Shown piece after piece: positions 60,745-64,000 of a DNA stretch of 64,000 nt. The position numbers were made by a program, and so were the translations under genes. The stretch lies in the NCBI GenBank assembly GCA_017303895.1, contig JAFLBF010000001.1, positions 248,001 to 312,000 of the forward strand, read 5' to 3'. How positions within the stretch are numbered: the stretch's first letter is position 1; every line of letters starts with the position of its first letter. The notes under the pieces are model-generated. The model worked only from the letters and a program-made list of their open reading frames with translations. It searched no databases and had not been told where the DNA came from. This DNA is from Bacteroidota bacterium. GTDB lineage: Bacteria > Bacteroidota > Bacteroidia > 2-12-FULL-35-15.

Positions 60745-62121
60745 TTATTTATTCATATAAGATAAATAGAAGGCAACCTCAACATTATATTGTGGTTCAT
60801 TAATTTCATTGTCATTTTTGTAGCAATATACTTTACCATAGAAATACGTTTCCTTTCGATATGTATCTATTTTTTTCCCTTGACGGACAACTGTTGTTCT
60901 AACCGTTTTAATGAACCCATCTTCTACTGTCACCATTACATCCGGATTGGGCTTTTGAACATAATCTTTCACATCCGGCAATGTCTTTTGATTGCCAATG
61001 CGAACTGATCGTTCTGCAAAAGCAGCCGCTTCAACTAGCTTGCGCAATTGCACATTTTTGTATTGTTTATTGGAAAGTAGTTGCTGTTTTTTGAGCTTTT
61101 GCTCTTCTTTTAATTTATCAGCTTTCCCTTTTAGATCGTTTTCTCTTCGCATCTGCTCAATGACCGTATTTGCTCTTGCCTCCAGCTTTTTACTTGCAAA
61201 ATCTTTTTGTTTGGATACACGTTCATTTTCTGCAACCATTTTTAGCAGATCATTTTCAAAATTGGTTTTGATCTCTTTGTTCTTTTTTGCCAACAATGCT
61301 TTTGCTTCTTTTTCACGTTGTAAACGAATGGCTTCGGTTTCCATACTTTCATTCTCCATCAATTTCTGATTTTCAGCCTCTTGTTTTAAACGCGCTAATT
61401 CTGCAGCTTTCAACAAAGCATCTTCTTTTGCCTTTTGTTCAGCCAACAATTTTGCTTCCAGATCATTCTTCTCTTTTTCTTCTGCCTCCTTTTTAGCTTT
61501 CAATTCGGCCTCTAATTTTTCCTTCTCCTGTTTTTCTTTTTCTTCTTTTTGAGCAGCAATTTGTGCCTGTTCCGCAACAGAAATGATCACATCCTTTGTA
61601 AAATCAGCCAAATAAGCATCGTCATCCTTAAATGCTTTTTTCCCATCAAAAACAATTTTGGTAAATGGATTTTTAAATTTAGATGTTCTAACAGCTGTTG
61701 TGTTTACATCAAAAAATGGGATCTCTGCTTGATAAAGAGGAAATAGATCGGAGCGGTCTTTTGAAAGTTTGCTGGTATATACCAGTAAATACATATCTAC
61801 ACAACCCGGTGCAGAAAAGGTGATCTTATAATCCACTCCAAAAACAAGATAAAGCCTGAACTTTCCATTTTTACCAGTCTTTAGCTGTTCCTGCTGAAAG
61901 GTTCCATTGCGGTAAACCGTTACAGTAGCCCCCGAAAGTGCCTTCCCGTCTTTAACAGCTTTCCCCGAGAATTCTAACATTCCGGGAGCCTGAGCAAAAC
62001 CGGAAAATGAAAACAAAAGGAAGAAACAACAAGAAACAACAAAAACAGAGCTCCATGCTGAGTTCCATTTATGTTCTTTTGCATTGTAATTTAGAGATAT
62101 CATTCTTGCTTGATCCTTCAT
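60745..62121 (-). CDS. Exported coiled-coil protein with carboxypeptidase-regulatory-like domain
   Basis: 458 residues. A signal segment near residues 22-45 (VFVVSCCFFLLFSFSGFAQ) precedes a beta-sandwich of carboxypeptidase-regulatory type (SGKAVKDGKALSGATVTVYR, GKNGKFRLYLVFGVDYKITF). A long Glu/Lys/Ala-rich coiled coil (about residues 185-345) follows, then a C-terminal beta region (KPNPDVMVTVEDGFIKTVRT). Start could also be the internal ATG at 62103. Upstream of the propeller sensor with a 10-nt gap, so the two may act together; a structural or signal-presenting role is inferred. Confidence 0.7.
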   Translation of the reverse strand: MKDQARMISLNYNAKEHKWNSAWSSVFVVSCCFFLLFSFSGFAQAPGMLEFSGKAVKDGKALSGATVTVYRNGTFQQEQLKTGKNGKFRLYLVFGVDYKITFSAPGCVDMYLLVYTSKLSKDRSDLFPLYQAEIPFFDVNTTAVRTSKFKNPFTKIVFDGKKAFKDDDAYLADFTKDVIISVAEQAQIAAQKEEKEKQEKEKLEAELKAKKEAEEKEKNDLEAKLLAEQKAKEDALLKAAELARLKQEAENQKLMENESMETEAIRLQREKEAKALLAKKNKEIKTNFENDLLKMVAENERVSKQKDFASKKLEARANTVIEQMRRENDLKGKADKLKEEQKLKKQQLLSNKQYKNVQLRKLVEAAAFAERSVRIGNQKTLPDVKDYVQKPNPDVMVTVEDGFIKTVRTTVVRQGKKIDTYRKETYFYGKVYCYKNDNEINEPQYNVEVAFYLSYMNK

Positions 62122-62180
62122 AACGAAAGTAGCAAAAATTAATAGAAAAACAAGAATACGCTACAGTGTTGTTACATTGA

Positions 62181-64000
62181 TCATACTTCAAAACCCCATT
62201 CATCAAAAAAAGTATTGCCATTCGATTTTTTAGACGTCTCTTCCTTTGCTTTATTAGTTGGCTGATCTTTTGTTTCTTGATATGGGCGATCTTTGCCCTT
62301 CATTTTATCTTTGAAGTTATTCTTTCTATCGCTGTGTTGTTTGGCATTACGCTCCTGCTTTTCGCCTAGCTCAACTAAAGCAAAATCCAACTGCTTTTTC
62401 ACCAGATCTGCTCTTTTCACTGAAATTCGAACCTGATCTCCTAAGGTTAACACCTTTCCATATTTCTTTCCTCTTAAGCAATAATTATCCTCATCAAAAT
62501 AATAATTATCATCATGAAGATCTCGCAGACGAACCATTCCTTCACAATGGTTCTCATTTAATTCCACAAAAATTCCCCATTCCGTAACACCGGAAATAAT
62601 TCCATCAAACTCTTCGCCTATTTTATCTTGTAAAAACTGTACCTGCTTGTATTTAATAGACGCTCTTTCTGCCTCTGCAGCCAACTTTTCCATATCTGAA
62701 GAGTGTTTACATTGCTCCTCTAATTTTTCAATGTCAGGACTTTTACCACCATCCAGATAATGTTGAAGTAAACGATGCACCATCACATCCGGATAACGTC
62801 TGATCGGAGATGTAAAATGCGTATAATATTCAAACCCTAATCCATAATGACCAATATTTTTGGTTGTATAGATGGCTTTTGCCATGGTTCGTATTGCTAG
62901 CATTTCGATCATTCCTGATTCTTTCTTTTGATTCACTTCCTTCAAAAGATTATTCATAGAATCGGCAACAGCCTTTTCGTTTTTGGTATTAAGTTTATAT
63001 CCGAATTTTGAAACGAATTGAGCAAACTCTTCCAATTTGTCGGGGTTAGGTTTATCATGCACACGATAAACAAATGCTCGCTGATTTTCTTTCTCCTTTT
63101 TACGCTCAGCCGAACGTTTTCCTACAAATTCAGCTACTTTTCTGTTCGCCAACAACATAAAATCCTCTATCAGCTGATTGGAATCTTTGGCGATCTTAAA
63201 GAACACACCTGTTGGATTTCCCGCTTCATCGAGATGAAACTTCACTTCCATTTTATCAAAAGCAATACTTCCTTTTTTGAAGCGGTTTGCTCTAAGGATC
63301 TTTGCCAGGCGATTCAAGGTTAAGATCTCATCCTTAAACTCACCTTCTCCTGTTTCGATCGTCTGCTGTGCTTCTTCGTAAGTAAACCGTCTATCAGAAA
63401 GAATGATCGTTCTGCCAAACCATTCATCTACCACCTCTGCATTATCTGTCATTTCAAATACAGCCGAGAAACATAATTTCTCTTCATTCGGACGAAGAGA
63501 ACAAACATTATTCGATAAGATCTCCGGCAACATTGGCACTACTCTATCTACCAGATAAACAGAAGTTGCCCGCGAAAAGCCTTCTTTATCGATCATGGAG
63601 CCGGGTTTTACATAATGACTGACATCTGCAATGTGTACTCCGATCTGCCAATTTCCGTTATCTAATTTTTGAATGGATAATGCATCATCAAAATCTTTCG
63701 CATCCACCGGATCGATCGTAAATGTGGTGATCCCTCTAAAATCCTTTCTTTTAGCTATTTCCTGCTCGGTTATCTGGATCGGGATCAGGTCGGCTGCCTT
63801 TTCAACATCTTTTGGGAAATGGTAGGGTAATCCGTATTCGGCAAGGATGGCGTGCATTTCAGTGTTATTTTCGCCAACATTCCCAAGCACTTCAATAATT
63901 TCACCGATAGGATTCACGCTATTCTTCCCCCATTCCACAATACGTGCAATGGCTTTCTGACCATCTTTGGCACCATTTAATTTTTCGAGCGGAATATAAA
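62181..64000 (-). CDS. rnr: Ribonuclease R, partial (N-terminus outside window)
   Basis: The frame stays open to the window edge (YIPLEKLNGAKDGQKAIARI just inside). The RNB domain carries FTIDPVDAKDFDDALSIQKL with the magnesium-binding aspartates, then VHIADVSHYVKPGSMIDKEG and PMLPEILSNNVCSLRPNEEK. ENQRAFVYRVHDKPN and the S1 domain (EFDGIISGVTEWGIFVEL) follow, with a Lys-rich tail. It degrades structured RNA 3' to 5' and assists trans-translation. A shorter reading from an internal GTG at 63938 is only a truncation artefact. Confidence 0.95.
   Translation of the reverse strand, partial: YIPLEKLNGAKDGQKAIARIVEWGKNSVNPIGEIIEVLGNVGENNTEMHAILAEYGLPYHFPKDVEKAADLIPIQITEQEIAKRKDFRGITTFTIDPVDAKDFDDALSIQKLDNGNWQIGVHIADVSHYVKPGSMIDKEGFSRATSVYLVDRVVPMLPEILSNNVCSLRPNEEKLCFSAVFEMTDNAEVVDEWFGRTIILSDRRFTYEEAQQTIETGEGEFKDEILTLNRLAKILRANRFKKGSIAFDKMEVKFHLDEAGNPTGVFFKIAKDSNQLIEDFMLLANRKVAEFVGKRSAERKKEKENQRAFVYRVHDKPNPDKLEEFAQFVSKFGYKLNTKNEKAVADSMNNLLKEVNQKKESGMIEMLAIRTMAKAIYTTKNIGHYGLGFEYYTHFTSPIRRYPDVMVHRLLQHYLDGGKSPDIEKLEEQCKHSSDMEKLAAEAERASIKYKQVQFLQDKIGEEFDGIISGVTEWGIFVELNENHCEGMVRLRDLHDDNYYFDEDNYCLRGKKYGKVLTLGDQVRISVKRADLVKKQLDFALVELGEKQERNAKQHSDRKNNFKDKMKGKDRPYQETKDQPTNKAKEETSKKSNGNTFFDEWGFEV

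Noticed and set aside
62122-62180. Possible small RNA or terminator between rnr and the coiled-coil gene
   Set aside because: No stable hairpin or promoter consensus could be seen in this short gap.

Overview
The window comes from an AT-rich member of the Bacteroidota. The evidence is three large secreted proteins with type IX secretion (T9SS) C-terminal sorting tails, a PorW/SprE-like T9SS lipoprotein, promoters of the Bacteroidota type (TTTG, 19-21 nt, TAnnTTTG), an F-type ATPase operon that ends at the gamma gene, a LysS with a Bacteroidota-style C-terminal extension, and Reg_prop/Y_Y_Y sensor architecture. I cannot place it to genus. No phage, insertion sequence, rRNA or CRISPR array is visible. 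Most of the window is ordinary housekeeping DNA; the unusual material is mainly non-coding.

Layout. 1-6 kb: a truncated deoxyhypusine synthase-like gene, a degenerate receiver-domain protein, then a T9SS cell-surface protein whose 5' leader carries two tandem, covarying hairpin modules. 6-9 kb: rRNA pseudouridine synthase and an ABC exporter with a LolA-like protein. 9-13 kb: a putative light-response island (photolyase, folE, ECF sigma factor, CarH/LitR-type B12-binding MerR regulator) with TGTTTAA/TTAAACA boxes in three intergenic gaps. 13-24 kb: lipB, sugar-phosphate isomerase, lysS, three large polytopic membrane proteins around gpsA, and uvrC. 24-29 kb: a T9SS protein, pth, rplY and prs. 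28.7-29.2 kb: a promoter, a broken copy of the 5' end of a tRNA-Leu gene interrupted by a 20-bp perfect palindrome, a GIY-YIG nuclease gene, then the intact tRNA-Leu(CAA) and a terminator.

29-40 kb, leftward: a sulfur-assimilation operon (aldo/keto reductase, sulfite reductase with a HEPN-like tail, a 45-codon ORF, cobA-type methyltransferase, DUF4395 protein, DUF2490 protein, siroheme synthase-TauE fusion, APS/PAPS reductase), followed by homoserine dehydrogenase. Ahead of it, in the only gene-poor stretch over 300 bp (39715-40152), lie a consensus promoter and two successive short ORFs rich in Met and Cys codons (cores MMCCMMC and MCMCCMM). Each is followed by an intrinsic terminator, and the first also has a perfect 10-bp competing antiterminator. 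This looks like tandem ribosome-mediated attenuation sensing the pathway end products Cys and Met, and is the most exciting feature of the window.

40-50 kb: an SprB-repeat T9SS protein, cvpA, and the operon bactofilin-atpZ-atpI-like-atpB-E-F-H-A-G, with hairpins or short tandem repeats in several spacers. 50-64 kb: PorW/SprE-like lipoprotein, M23 peptidase, dxr, rseP, an exported unknown, a propeller sensor with a PP2C/SpoIIE output domain, a coiled-coil exported protein, and RNase R running off the window end.
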